Source of the DNA: an uncultured Lachnospiraceae bacterium
GTDB taxonomy: Bacteria > Bacillota > Clostridia > Lachnospirales > Lachnospiraceae
DNA length: 37,299 bases
Assembly: GCA_910588565.1 (NCBI GenBank)
Contig: CAJUPF010000027.1
Coordinates: 1-37,299, forward strand
Direction of reading: 5' to 3'
Part shown: positions 15,555 through 24,072 of the stretch, piece by piece
How the letters are laid out: the number at the start of each line of letters is the position of its first letter
Position numbering within the stretch: the stretch's first letter is position 1
Translations under genes and position numbers: made by a program
Notes under the pieces: generated by a model
What the model was told of the DNA's origin: nothing
The model's database searches: none
The model's input: the letters and a program-made list of their open reading frames with translations, nothing else

Positions 15555-16235
15555 ATGGAAAAAATTAAAATACTCGTAGTAGATGATGAAAGCAGAATGC
15601 GTAAACTGGTCAGAGACTTTCTGATCCGCGATAATTTTGAAGTGCTTGAAGCGGGAGACGGAGAAGAAGCCCTGGATATGTTTTACCGTGACAAGGATAT
15701 TTCCCTGATTATTCTGGATATTATGATGCCGAAGATCAACGGCTGGGAGGTCTGCCGCGAGATACGGGAGACTTCTAAGGTGCCGATTATTATGCTGACG
15801 GCAAAAGGTGATGAAAATGACGAGCTGCAGGGATTTGACCTCGGCGTGGATGAATATATTTCCAAGCCATTCAGCCCAAAGATTTTAGTTGCGCGGGTGG
15901 AAGCGATTCTGCGCAGGGCGAACCGTATTTCAGATGAAGAAGCGGTAGATGTCGGCGGAATCGTAATGGATAAAGCCGCCCATCTTGTAACGGTAGACGG
16001 TGAACGTGTGGAATTAAGCTACAAAGAATTTGAACTGCTGTCTTACTTTATAGAAAATCAGGGAATCGCGCTGTCCCGTGCCAAAATCCTGAATCATGTC
16101 TGGAATTATGATTACTTTGGCGACGCCAGAACGATTGACACCCATGTGAAAAAACTCAGGAGTAAGCTTGGAAAGCGTGGAGAATATATCAAGACGATTT
16201 GGGGGATGGGGTACAAATTTGAGGTGAATGGGTGA
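15555..16235 (+). CDS. OmpR/PhoB-type response regulator
   Basis: 226 residues. The receiver domain (about 5-118) has the acidic pocket VVDDE at 8-12, phosphoacceptor D55 (LIILDIMMP), the Thr switch in LTAKG and Lys in SKPFSP. A winged-helix DNA-binding domain (about 128-224) has YKEFELLSYFIENQG and RTIDTHVKKLRSKL. The start is ATG 15555 with GAGGTG upstream. The likely partner histidine kinase lies at 19266 on the same strand but is separated by a 2.6-kb gene on the opposite strand. Confidence 0.95.
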   Translation: MEKIKILVVDDESRMRKLVRDFLIRDNFEVLEAGDGEEALDMFYRDKDISLIILDIMMPKINGWEVCREIRETSKVPIIMLTAKGDENDELQGFDLGVDEYISKPFSPKILVARVEAILRRANRISDEEAVDVGGIVMDKAAHLVTVDGERVELSYKEFELLSYFIENQGIALSRAKILNHVWNYDYFGDARTIDTHVKKLRSKLGKRGEYIKTIWGMGYKFEVNG

Positions 16236-16262
16236 GGCATTGTTGGTAATGCTTTATGAAAC

Positions 16263-16307
16263 AAAAAAGCAATCTGACTGTATAAACGAGTCAAGGTTGC
16301 TTTTTTT
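16263..16307. terminator. bidirectional terminator between convergent genes
   Basis: AAAAAAGCAATCTGACT, loop, AGTCAAGGTTGCTTTTTTT: an imperfect stem flanked by A6 on the left and T7 on the right. It can end transcripts of both the response regulator (+) and the yfhO-like gene (-). Confidence 0.85.
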
Positions 16308-16320
16308 ATGTTATGTGTCG

Positions 16321-18879
16321 CTATTGACAGAATTTCGCGATTTGCTGCTTTTTCTTTTCATAAATAGTGGTACAACCAAATAATATCATTCCAAGACAGC
16401 TCAGGATGATTCCCGTGAACAATCCAGGTGTCCGGTAGTGCAATTCTATGGTATGAGTTCCCTTAGACAACGGCAGAGCCATATACATAATATTGGCTTT
16501 TTGAAGCGGTTGTTCTTCTCCATCTACAAAAGCACGCCATCCTTTGCTGTATGGGATGGAAAAGCAAAGGATTTTATCTTGGTTCAAATCTATAGAGCCA
16601 GTTACGATGTTGGTTCCAATTGTTTCATTCTGCAGTACATCTTTTTTCAAAGCATTAATCTGGCTGGGATATGCCCTCATAGGCTGGCAAATGACCTGTA
16701 TATCATCAAACTGGTAAGTTCCCTTTCGTGGGAATGTTATGGTGATATAAGTCTGGGCTTTCTTATGGTATCCAAGATTAACAAGATAATCTGTTTGGCC
16801 AGTGCTGTATTTGTGATAAAAATTCATATGCCGCAGTTTATTGTCAGACTGATTGGAGGATATGTTTATGTTAAAATTATTGTCTTCTGCAGATAATGGA
16901 TCTGGATGGTCTGTTGTGATCTGTGTACCTTTGCAAAATAGGTAAGTTTCACAGTTTTCCAATCCCTGGAAAGATAAGGTAAGCTCAGCGCCGTCTTCCT
17001 TTACATCAAAACGGTTCTCTGACTGGCTGGAGATCGTTTCATTGTGGGAAATGGTATAGTTTATTGACTGCTCTGTAAAGGAAGGTTCTATTTCCGGTAT
17101 GCTGATGGGGGAGCTGTTATTGGTTTCATCCAGAACAACACCCTGCAGAAGAGCCTGCTGACGTCTTGCGGGAGACAGATTTTGCCATATTTCATATGAA
17201 ATTTGTGATTGATAAGTGTATGCGATTGGGAGAGCATACTGATTCTCGTAGATTTTATAGCTGCGATCCGGTCCTAGAGAAACAGTATCTTTGTAAAGGA
17301 ATCCATAAGGTTTGTAATTGGTGCTTTTCTTAATGAAGTATTTTACGCCTGCAAGTGTGTCGAGGAAAGTCCGGTGATCCAGATCTCTGTAGTTAAATAC
17401 CTGAAAATTTTTTATGGACATATCCATCAGATACTCTGAAATGCAGGGATTTTCCAGGCTCCAATAAAACTGGATTCCATTTGTGCCGATTGGTACGGCT
17501 GAATTTACAATATCAAAATCGTCCATTTCATATCTGTAAAAACGTTCATCCTGTGGAACAGACCGATTTAACGCTTCTGGCGGAGTTGCCATGATTTTAC
17601 CAAGTGCAGTTCCAAAATCCACATAATGAGTCAGTAGCTTTGAATTATATAACGCATGGCTGTTTAAGCAAATATGGGCAAGCGTTATCGCCAGCAAACC
17701 GGCAGAAAGAAGTCGGGGGCTGCATTTTTTGTACAGGACTTTGGCGTCATTCCAGACCGTAACCAGGATGAAAGAAACCAGAAAAGCATACATAAAGCAC
17801 CAGCGGTTTGATACATAGGAAAAGCCGTTCATTACGCTTCCAAAAAATGGAAACAACAGCATTCCAGTTGTAAGTATAAAAGATATTTTTAAAGCAGTGT
17901 GCCGTCTTTTTACAGTAAATAAAACTATGATTCCTAAAAGCGCCGGAAGTGTAAAGCCCAGCAGAGTCCACAAGTAGAGCCCGTGCCTTTTGGTGGAAGC
18001 AAATGTCAGAAGGAAGTTCAGATAGTAGGACTTATCATAAAACAGCGGATAGCTCGGCTTAATGCCTGTCCGGTTTGAGCTTGTAAACTGGATGAGAACT
18101 GGCAGCAGAATAACTGCTGACATAAGTACTCCCACAATGGCATACCTGGCGAAACGGAAGATTATAGAAAAAAATTCACGGAATATCTGTGTATGGCTTA
18201 TCGTAAAAAAACGTACAGTAACATAAAAGCAAATGCCAATTACCAGCATATAGAAAAAGTAAAAATTGCTGATGGCAGATAAAAAAACCATACTGATAAA
18301 TAAGGCTGGCTTCTGGCGATATAGGATTCGCTCAGCTCCCGTCAGCAGCAGCGGAAATAAAATCATGCCGTTAGCAAAAAATGGATGTCGTGTGGCGGCA
18401 AAGAGCATATATCCACAGAAAACATAGCTGAATGTACCGATAAGAGCTGCTTTTTTGCCTTTATTCATACAAAAGCAATAACAACTGAAGCCAATGCCTG
18501 ACAGATACATACGGAGAAGGATCAGGAAGCTGTACAAGTATTCAGTGTATTTTGGCTGTACAAAAATACTCAGCAAATTCAATGGATCACCCAGTACATA
18601 ATAATGGAAGGTGGTAATGATGTCAGAACCGTAACCAATATGGAAGTTCCACAGTGGGATTTCAGCTGAATGATGGTACAGAATGTTCTTTAGGATTTCA
18701 CGTCCCCACTGACCGATGTAGATCAGAGCGATGTAATGCTGGCGCAGGCCGTCTGAATCCCAGAGCAGGCTTTTCCTGGCTGCAAGATATGGCTGGAATA
18801 CAATCAGCGCAATGATGAGAAATAATGCGGTATAGATGAGATAGTATCCCCTTTTTTTGTGCGTAAGATTTTTGGTCAT
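16321..18879 (-). CDS. YfhO-family polytopic membrane protein
   Basis: 852 residues on the minus strand, start ATG with GGAGG at 8 bases. The first 430 residues or so contain about a dozen hydrophobic helices of GT-C glycosyltransferase-like type, with WDSDGLRQHY in the first extracellular loop. A large extracytoplasmic domain follows (about 430-810) and a last helix near 823-840 with a basic tail. YfhO proteins in Firmicutes are linked to glycosylation of teichoic acids or related surface polymers; the substrate here is unknown. It is the only long minus-strand gene in the window. It separates a response regulator from its probable kinase and looks more AT-rich, so it may be a later insertion. 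Confidence 0.88.
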   Translation of the reverse strand: MTKNLTHKKRGYYLIYTALFLIIALIVFQPYLAARKSLLWDSDGLRQHYIALIYIGQWGREILKNILYHHSAEIPLWNFHIGYGSDIITTFHYYVLGDPLNLLSIFVQPKYTEYLYSFLILLRMYLSGIGFSCYCFCMNKGKKAALIGTFSYVFCGYMLFAATRHPFFANGMILFPLLLTGAERILYRQKPALFISMVFLSAISNFYFFYMLVIGICFYVTVRFFTISHTQIFREFFSIIFRFARYAIVGVLMSAVILLPVLIQFTSSNRTGIKPSYPLFYDKSYYLNFLLTFASTKRHGLYLWTLLGFTLPALLGIIVLFTVKRRHTALKISFILTTGMLLFPFFGSVMNGFSYVSNRWCFMYAFLVSFILVTVWNDAKVLYKKCSPRLLSAGLLAITLAHICLNSHALYNSKLLTHYVDFGTALGKIMATPPEALNRSVPQDERFYRYEMDDFDIVNSAVPIGTNGIQFYWSLENPCISEYLMDMSIKNFQVFNYRDLDHRTFLDTLAGVKYFIKKSTNYKPYGFLYKDTVSLGPDRSYKIYENQYALPIAYTYQSQISYEIWQNLSPARRQQALLQGVVLDETNNSSPISIPEIEPSFTEQSINYTISHNETISSQSENRFDVKEDGAELTLSFQGLENCETYLFCKGTQITTDHPDPLSAEDNNFNINISSNQSDNKLRHMNFYHKYSTGQTDYLVNLGYHKKAQTYITITFPRKGTYQFDDIQVICQPMRAYPSQINALKKDVLQNETIGTNIVTGSIDLNQDKILCFSIPYSKGWRAFVDGEEQPLQKANIMYMALPLSKGTHTIELHYRTPGLFTGIILSCLGMILFGCTTIYEKKKQQIAKFCQ

Positions 18880-18976
18880 AGATTAAATCCTCCATTTTTT
18901 TATAGAATGCGTAATCAAGCGCAGTTTCTTTTCTTTGTACTCCAAAATGTATCGTTTTTTATAAAAAGCTATAAAT

Positions 18977-19005
18977 ATAGTAACATTTTGAACACATAAT
19001 AGCAA
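18977..19005 (-). promoter_or_regulatory. candidate promoter for the yfhO-like gene
   Basis: On the minus strand TTGCTA, 17 bases, TACTAT. It lies about 100 bases upstream of the start. Moderate match. Confidence 0.4.
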
Positions 19006-19192
19006 CAAGTTGTAGTATTTGATGGTGTGAAAAGAAATATAATTATATTATTGGCGGGTGGCATGTGTGGAAAAGAATCATTAGCAAATGATCCGGCTGT
19101 TTAGATAATTCGTCAATCATGCAGTCAGGGAGAGAACTCACTGAATTTTTAGAATAACATTGATAAATATTGTGTATATATTGTGAAAGGAA

Positions 19193-19221
19193 TTGAAGGG
19201 AGCCATAATGTCTGCTAAAAT
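19193..19221 (+). promoter_or_regulatory. candidate promoter for the sensor kinase gene
   Basis: TTGAAG (19193-19198), 17-base spacer, TAAAAT (19216-19221), about 45 bases before the start codon. A dedicated promoter fits with the kinase being separated from its regulator. Confidence 0.55.
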
Positions 19222-19265
19222 AGAATGCAGACGGCAGACAGCATGAACGGAAAGGTGGGCTTTTG

Positions 19266-20741
19266 ATGAAGCATTCCCTTACATTGCAGTACACAGGCAC
19301 AATATTGGGACTTGTAGCCGGCACAGTATTACTGTGCTGGTTTTTGAATACGACTTTTTTGGAAAATTATTATACGTATAACAAACGCAACTCTATGCTG
19401 GACGGTTTTGCGGTGATTGACGCACAGAGCGCCAACGGAACGCTGGACAGCGCCGGGTTTGACGTACGGTTTGAAAAAATCTGTGAAAACGGGAATATTT
19501 CGATTCTGATTATCAGTGCGGACGGTTCCGTGATCCGGGCGTCGGTCAACGATACGCAGGCGCTGAAACGGCAGTTTATGGATGTGCTGTTTGCGGATGT
19601 GAGTGATACTTCCGCTGAAATTATGGAAGAAACCAATCATTATGTTTTGGAAAGACAGACCGATACCAGACATGATTCCGAATACCTGGTCTTGTGGGGC
19701 ACTCTTTCAGACGGCAATCTGATTCTGATGCGGACGGCATTGGAGAGTATACGCGAAAGCGCATGGATTTCCAACCGGTTTCTGGGTTATATCGGGATTA
19801 TGGCTGTGATTGTGGGAATGCTGATCAGCATTCTGGCTTCCAGAAAAATTGCAAAACCTATTCTGGAACTTACCGAAATTTCCAGAAAAATGACGAATCT
19901 GGACTTTAATGTCAAATATCAGGGCAATGCCAAAAATGAAATAGACCAGCTGGGCGAGCATATTAACCAGATGTCCCAGACACTGGAAAAGACGATTTCC
20001 GAGCTGAAAAGCGCAAACAATGAGCTGCAGATGGATATCGAAAAGAAGACCCGGATAGACGAGATGCGAAAAGATTTTCTCTCGAATGTATCCCATGAGC
20101 TGAAAACTCCCCTGGCACTGATCCAGGGATATGCGGAAGGGCTGCAGGAATGCATCAATGAAGATGCGGAAAGCCGGGAGTTTTACTGCGAAGTGATTAT
20201 GGATGAAGCAGATAAGATGAATCAGATGGTAAAGAAACTGCTTACTTTAAACCAGCTGGAATTTGGAAATGACAAGGTTATGCTGGAGAGGTTTGATTTA
20301 ACAGAGCTGATCCGCGGGATTATTTCATCTTCATCGATCCTGCTGAAGCAAAATGAGATTACGTTAAGTTTTCAGACCGATATGCCAATGTATGTCTGGG
20401 CGGATGAATTTAAGGTGGAGGAAGTCATTACCAACTATCTGAGCAATGCCATTCATCATGCGGCGGGACCGAAACGGATTGATATCAAATATACGCAGAT
20501 GGAAAATTATGTCCGCGTCAGCGTTTTTAACACCGGTACCCCTATTCCGGAGGAAGATGTCGGCAATATCTGGATCAAATTCTATAAAGTGGATAAAGCC
20601 AGGACGCGGGAATACGGCGGCAGCGGCATTGGATTGTCGATTGTTAAGGCGATTATGGATTCCTTTCACCGGGAGTGCGGCGTGATCAATCATGCGGATG
20701 GTGTGGAATTTTGGTTTGAATTAGATACAAAGAGCAATTAA
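19266..20741 (+). CDS. HAMP-domain sensor histidine kinase
   Basis: 491 residues from ATG 19266, 7 bases after AAAGGTGG. Helix 1 is at about 10-30, an extracytoplasmic sensor domain at about 31-170, helix 2 at about 172-192, then HAMP (ILASRKIAKPILELTEISR). A coiled linker leads to the dimerisation domain with H277 in SNVSHELKTPL. The ATPase domain has an N box (EEVITNYLSNAIHHA), G1 (FNTGTPIPEED) and G2 (GGSGIGLSIVK). It is the likely partner of the regulator at 15555: both are of the OmpR/EnvZ class and share a strand with only the yfhO-like gene between. The signal is unknown. Confidence 0.94.
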   Translation: MKHSLTLQYTGTILGLVAGTVLLCWFLNTTFLENYYTYNKRNSMLDGFAVIDAQSANGTLDSAGFDVRFEKICENGNISILIISADGSVIRASVNDTQALKRQFMDVLFADVSDTSAEIMEETNHYVLERQTDTRHDSEYLVLWGTLSDGNLILMRTALESIRESAWISNRFLGYIGIMAVIVGMLISILASRKIAKPILELTEISRKMTNLDFNVKYQGNAKNEIDQLGEHINQMSQTLEKTISELKSANNELQMDIEKKTRIDEMRKDFLSNVSHELKTPLALIQGYAEGLQECINEDAESREFYCEVIMDEADKMNQMVKKLLTLNQLEFGNDKVMLERFDLTELIRGIISSSSILLKQNEITLSFQTDMPMYVWADEFKVEEVITNYLSNAIHHAAGPKRIDIKYTQMENYVRVSVFNTGTPIPEEDVGNIWIKFYKVDKARTREYGGSGIGLSIVKAIMDSFHRECGVINHADGVEFWFELDTKSN

Positions 20742-20808
20742 TGGTTGCCCATGCTCTGAAAAAATGTTAGACTAAAGGTAATCGTTAGATAGTTGGAGGC
20801 AGTAGAGT

Positions 20809-21546
20809 ATGAAGAACAGGAAGATAAAGATTACCGCAGTGTTTCTGGCAGCGTCTTTTGCGCTTTCCGGCTGTGGAGAGGCGCTGTACGAACTGACGCC
20901 GGAGGAGACGGCTGCCATTGTGGGGTATGCTTCGCATACTGTGGCAAAGTTTAACACCTTTCAGCAGGATGGAGAGATATTTGTAATGCAGGAGGTTCTT
21001 GACGGAGAGGAAGAGCCAGAAGAGCCTGCGGCGGATACTCAGGAGACAGAAGAGCCTGCAACGGAGCAGGAGGACACAGAGACTGCGGATAAGCAGAACG
21101 CTTCGGATGTACAGGATACGGCCAGTCCGCAGGAGGAGTCCATATCCCTTGGTGAAGCGCTTGGGCTGGGCGGTATTTCAGCTGTATGCAAGGGAAGCAG
21201 TCTCTGCGCTACATATGAGAAGTCTGATGTTTTCGCAGTGGATGCTGTGCCAGGTACGCAGCTTCTTGTGTTGACGATAGAACTGGCCAACCAGTCAGGG
21301 CAGGATCAGCATGTAGATCTGCTGTCTTTAAAGCCGGGCTTTTCTGTTGTGGTAAACGGAACACAGTCAGCCGCGGCGCAGACGACGATTCTTCCCAATG
21401 ATCTTTCCACATATCAGGAGGACATTGCGGCAGGCGCGTCAAATAATACAGTGCTGATTTTCCAGATTCCGGAGAATATACAGGAAGTTTCCGATATTCA
21501 GTTAAAGACTGCGATAAATGGAGAGCAGCATACGATAAATTTGTAA
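20809..21546 (+). CDS. lipoprotein with acidic linker and Ig-like C-terminal domain
   Basis: 245 residues, start ATG after TTGGAGG. Lipobox LSGC at 19-22 makes C22 the lipidated residue, so the protein is anchored outside the membrane. Residues about 65-110 are a low-complexity Glu/Thr/Pro linker. The C-terminal 120 residues (VPGTQLLVLTIELANQSG, FQIPENIQEVSDIQL) resemble a beta-sandwich of the DUF4352/DUF5067 kind, although I am not sure of the exact family. It follows the sensor kinase by 67 bases and could be part of its envelope-sensing output. The function is not known. Confidence 0.75.
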   Translation: MKNRKIKITAVFLAASFALSGCGEALYELTPEETAAIVGYASHTVAKFNTFQQDGEIFVMQEVLDGEEEPEEPAADTQETEEPATEQEDTETADKQNASDVQDTASPQEESISLGEALGLGGISAVCKGSSLCATYEKSDVFAVDAVPGTQLLVLTIELANQSGQDQHVDLLSLKPGFSVVVNGTQSAAAQTTILPNDLSTYQEDIAAGASNNTVLIFQIPENIQEVSDIQLKTAINGEQHTINL

Positions 21547-21581
21547 ATTTTTTAAAAAATAATATACAATAGCAGGATTTA

Positions 21582-21590
21582 TGTTATAAT
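21582..21590 (+). promoter_or_regulatory. extended -10 promoter upstream of cheV
   Basis: TG-T-TATAAT, a consensus extended -10 element without a good -35. It would give a leader of about 125 bases before cheV. Confidence 0.5.
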
Positions 21591-21610
21591 GATAGCATTC
21601 AAAAACTGTG

Positions 21611-21690
21611 CCCATCTGGCAGTAATCTGCCTGGCGGATGGACCGATTACAGCAGCATCCGGCAGTTATGCCGTAGATGTGCCAAAACAG
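21611..21690 (+). promoter_or_regulatory. structured 5' leader of cheV
   Basis: Alternative pairings are visible: CCATC with GATGG enclosing GGCAG/CTGCC, and GTAATC with GATTAC. A later GGCA/TGCC pair is also present. Mutually exclusive helices are typical of leaders, but no known riboswitch core was recognised. Confidence 0.3.
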
Positions 21691-21722
21691 CAGAGAATAT
21701 AATTGCCGGGAGGGAAAGCTTT

Positions 21723-22628
21723 ATGGATTCAACAATACTATTGGAAAGCGGAACAAATGAACTGGAAATACTGGAATTTACATTGGGAAATAACCGTTAT
21801 GGGATCAATGTTGCGAAGATTCGCGAGATATTATCCTATCAGCCGGTGACTCCAATCCCACACTCCAATCCCAGCGTAGAGGGTATTTTTATGCCCAGGG
21901 ATGAGATGATTACTGTGATTAACTTAAAACAGAGCATCGGAATACCGGAAGACGATAAGAAAGGGTTATTTATTATTACTAACTTTAATAAACTGAATGT
22001 TGCTTTTCATGTAGATGAAGTAATCGGCATCCACAGAGTTTCCTGGAGTGAAATTATCAAACCGGATTCTACGATCAATAACAATGACGGAGTTGCTACC
22101 GGCGTAGTCAAGCTGAATGATAATCTGATTGTGATTCTGGATTTTGAGCGGATTGTAACCGATATCAGCCCGGAGACCGGACTTAAGATCTCAGATGTTG
22201 AAGAATTCCAGGGCAGAGAACGAAGAGAATCTCCGATATTAATTGCGGAAGATTCCCCGTTTTTAAGCAAAATGCTTACAGACTGCCTGAAGAAGGCCGG
22301 CTATACAAAGCTGATTGCGACAGACAATGGACAGGAAGCTTGGGAGCGTATTTGTGAGTACCGGAGAAAAGGGACTTTGGACAGTATGGTGCATTGTATT
22401 ATTACTGATATCGAGATGCCGATTATGGACGGGCACCGTCTGACGAAGTTGGTGAAGAGCGACGAAGAATTGAAATCAATACCGCTTGTTATTTTCTCTT
22501 CCCTTGTTAATGACGATATGCGGCGTAAGGGAGAAAAGCTTGGAGCAGATGCACAGTTGACCAAACCGGAGATTGGCGATTTGGTTAAGACGATAGATCG
22601 GTTGATTGAAGCCCGTATGGGGTCATAG
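21723..22628 (+). CDS. cheV: chemotaxis coupling protein CheV (CheW + receiver)
   Basis: 301 residues. The N-terminal CheW-like domain (about 13-150: LEILEFTLGNNRYGINVAKIREIL, VINLKQSIG) couples receptors to CheA. The C-terminal receiver domain (about 172-298) has the acidic pair ED at 176-177, phosphoacceptor D229 (IITDIEMPIMDG) and Lys in LTKPE. CheV modulates receptor-kinase signalling and takes phosphate from CheA. It stands alone here without other che or flagellar genes, so the rest of the system must lie elsewhere or have been lost. The start is ATG 21723 after GGGAGGGAAAG. Confidence 0.93.
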   Translation: MDSTILLESGTNELEILEFTLGNNRYGINVAKIREILSYQPVTPIPHSNPSVEGIFMPRDEMITVINLKQSIGIPEDDKKGLFIITNFNKLNVAFHVDEVIGIHRVSWSEIIKPDSTINNNDGVATGVVKLNDNLIVILDFERIVTDISPETGLKISDVEEFQGRERRESPILIAEDSPFLSKMLTDCLKKAGYTKLIATDNGQEAWERICEYRRKGTLDSMVHCIITDIEMPIMDGHRLTKLVKSDEELKSIPLVIFSSLVNDDMRRKGEKLGADAQLTKPEIGDLVKTIDRLIEARMGS

Positions 22629-22639
22629 ATGACAGTTTA

Positions 22640-22664
22640 GGGATGTGATGCATCATCACATCCC
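22640..22664 (+). terminator. perfect hairpin after cheV (no U-run)
   Basis: GGGATGTGATG, loop CAT, CATCACATCCC: an 11-bp perfect stem 12 bases after the stop, followed by TTCATAGG rather than a U-run. It may stabilise the upstream mRNA end or be a processing site rather than an efficient terminator. Confidence 0.45.
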
Positions 22665-22694
22665 TTCATAGGTTTAGTTAGAGGAGGTACTGTT

Positions 22695-24050
22695 GTGAGC
22701 AGGACAGAGGATTATCTTGATTCCTTGTTGAATAATGTTTCTCCTGAGAGAAAGGCGGAAGCAGACAGGAAAAGGCGGAGAAACAGAGCGGATTTTATTG
22801 ATGATTTTGAACGGGAATTAAATGATGCGGATATCAGTGATTTTGCCAGGGATTTTGAATCGGAGTTAGACAGTCCGGCAGAAGATGGTTTTTTTGGCGG
22901 CTTAGAGGGAATCGTAAATGAAGCCAAAAAGACGGAAGAATTGAAATACGAAGTGAATACATTAGAAGACGATACCTGGACAGAACCGCCAAAGCAGCAG
23001 GAGACAGAGGAAGAACCACTGCAGGAGATGGAGACGCCGTTGGATGAAGTCCTGCAGGAGACAGAGGATTTCATGGATGTGTTGTCCGAATTGTCAAATA
23101 CAGATGAAGTGGACAGGGCGCTGCGTAAAGATGCGGGCAGACCGCCTGTGTCTTCGGATACATCACAGAAGATGGGATTTTTTCAGAAACTTGGAACGAT
23201 TCTTTTTGGGGAAGATGAAGATGCATTGGAAGAAGCGTCAGAAGAAACCGAAGAATCCGGGGCGGTGCCTGAGGAGGCTTCCGGATATGGGGATATTTCC
23301 GAGGAAAACCTGCAGATTTTAAAGGAATTAGATGCCGCGGAACTCGATGGCTTAGCGCCGGAACAAGAGACCAAAGAAAAAGGCAAGAAGAAGGAAAAGG
23401 AAAAGAAAGAGAAGAAACCCAAAAAAGAAAAGAAGCCCAAGAAAGAAAAGAAGCCCAAGAAAGAAAAGAAACCCAAGCCCAAAAAAGAGAAGAAGCCCAA
23501 AAAGCCCAAAAAACCAAAAGAAGTCGATTTGACTCCGCCGCTTCCGAAAGCGCCGGTGATACTGATTTTTATTATGTGCTTTTCAGTTATGCTGTTTATA
23601 CTGATGACAGCAAATCTTTCGGGATATTCTACAGCGATGGCAGCAGCTAATACCGCTTATGCCGATCGGGATTATGTAAGCGCATATCAGCAGATTGCAG
23701 GAATGAAGACAAAAGGCGAAGATACGGAATTTGGAGAGCAGCTTCTGCTGCTGGCTACGGTACAGGGTGCGCTGCAAAAAGGGGACGCCCTTTATGAGAT
23801 TGGCAAATATGAGATGGCATTGGATTCATATGTCTGTGCGTTGGGCAGATATAACAGGAATTACGATGATGCGGTTGGTTATGAGATCCAGGCGGAGTAT
23901 GATATACTGGCGGATCAGGCTGCGGCACAGCTGACAGAGAAGTTTGCAGTAAGCGAAGAAACGGCAATGGAGTTGTATACACTGAGTGATCGTACGGAGT
24001 ATACACAGCGGATTTATCATACTGTAAAAGCGCTTGGGCTTATCGATTAG
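22695..24050 (+). CDS. unknown membrane protein: acidic N-region, Lys-rich repeat, TPR-like C-region
   Basis: 451 residues from GTG 22695, which follows GAGGAGGT. The N-terminal 220 residues are highly acidic and probably disordered, with a basic patch (RKRRRNRADF). Residues about 224-277 are almost entirely KKEKKP-type repeats. One transmembrane helix lies at about 285-305. The extracytoplasmic C-terminal 145 residues are helical and resemble tetratricopeptide repeats (AYADRDYVSAYQQIAGM, ALYEIGKYEMALDSYVCAL). I recognise no enzyme motif. It lies between cheV and hisH with short gaps. A scaffold or chemotaxis-linked role is only a guess from position. Confidence 0.8.
   Translation: MSRTEDYLDSLLNNVSPERKAEADRKRRRNRADFIDDFERELNDADISDFARDFESELDSPAEDGFFGGLEGIVNEAKKTEELKYEVNTLEDDTWTEPPKQQETEEEPLQEMETPLDEVLQETEDFMDVLSELSNTDEVDRALRKDAGRPPVSSDTSQKMGFFQKLGTILFGEDEDALEEASEETEESGAVPEEASGYGDISEENLQILKELDAAELDGLAPEQETKEKGKKKEKEKKEKKPKKEKKPKKEKKPKKEKKPKPKKEKKPKKPKKPKEVDLTPPLPKAPVILIFIMCFSVMLFILMTANLSGYSTAMAAANTAYADRDYVSAYQQIAGMKTKGEDTEFGEQLLLLATVQGALQKGDALYEIGKYEMALDSYVCALGRYNRNYDDAVGYEIQAEYDILADQAAAQLTEKFAVSEETAMELYTLSDRTEYTQRIYHTVKALGLID
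23380..23520 (+). repeat. in-frame tandem repeat encoding KKEKKP units
   Basis: An imperfect 18-base unit (AAGAAAGAAAAGAAGCCC-like) is repeated several times, then shortens to AAGCCCAAA triplet pairs. It is purine-rich on the + strand and could vary in length by slippage. Confidence 0.8.
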
Positions 24051-24072
24051 GCAGGAACGAGAAAGGCATGAT

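Larger units (their letters stand above)
18880..19265. other. intergenic region between divergent yfhO-like and kinase genes
   Basis: About 385 bases without a credible gene, AT-rich on the left side. It holds one promoter candidate for each direction (listed separately). No repeat ends or recombination site were found by eye. Confidence 0.5.

Noticed and set aside
21600..21700. c-di-GMP (GEMM) or other known riboswitch before cheV
   Set aside because: The conserved core sequences of the known classes are not present; only generic pairing is visible.
23071..23517. Minus-strand frames with repeated FFSFLG-type hydrophobic segments
   Set aside because: They are the antisense shadow of the Lys-rich repeat of the 451-residue protein; no ribosome-binding site or independent support.
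23380..23520. Possible CRISPR or regulatory tandem repeat
   Set aside because: The units are in frame, purine-rich, without spacers, and clearly encode KKEKKP repeats.
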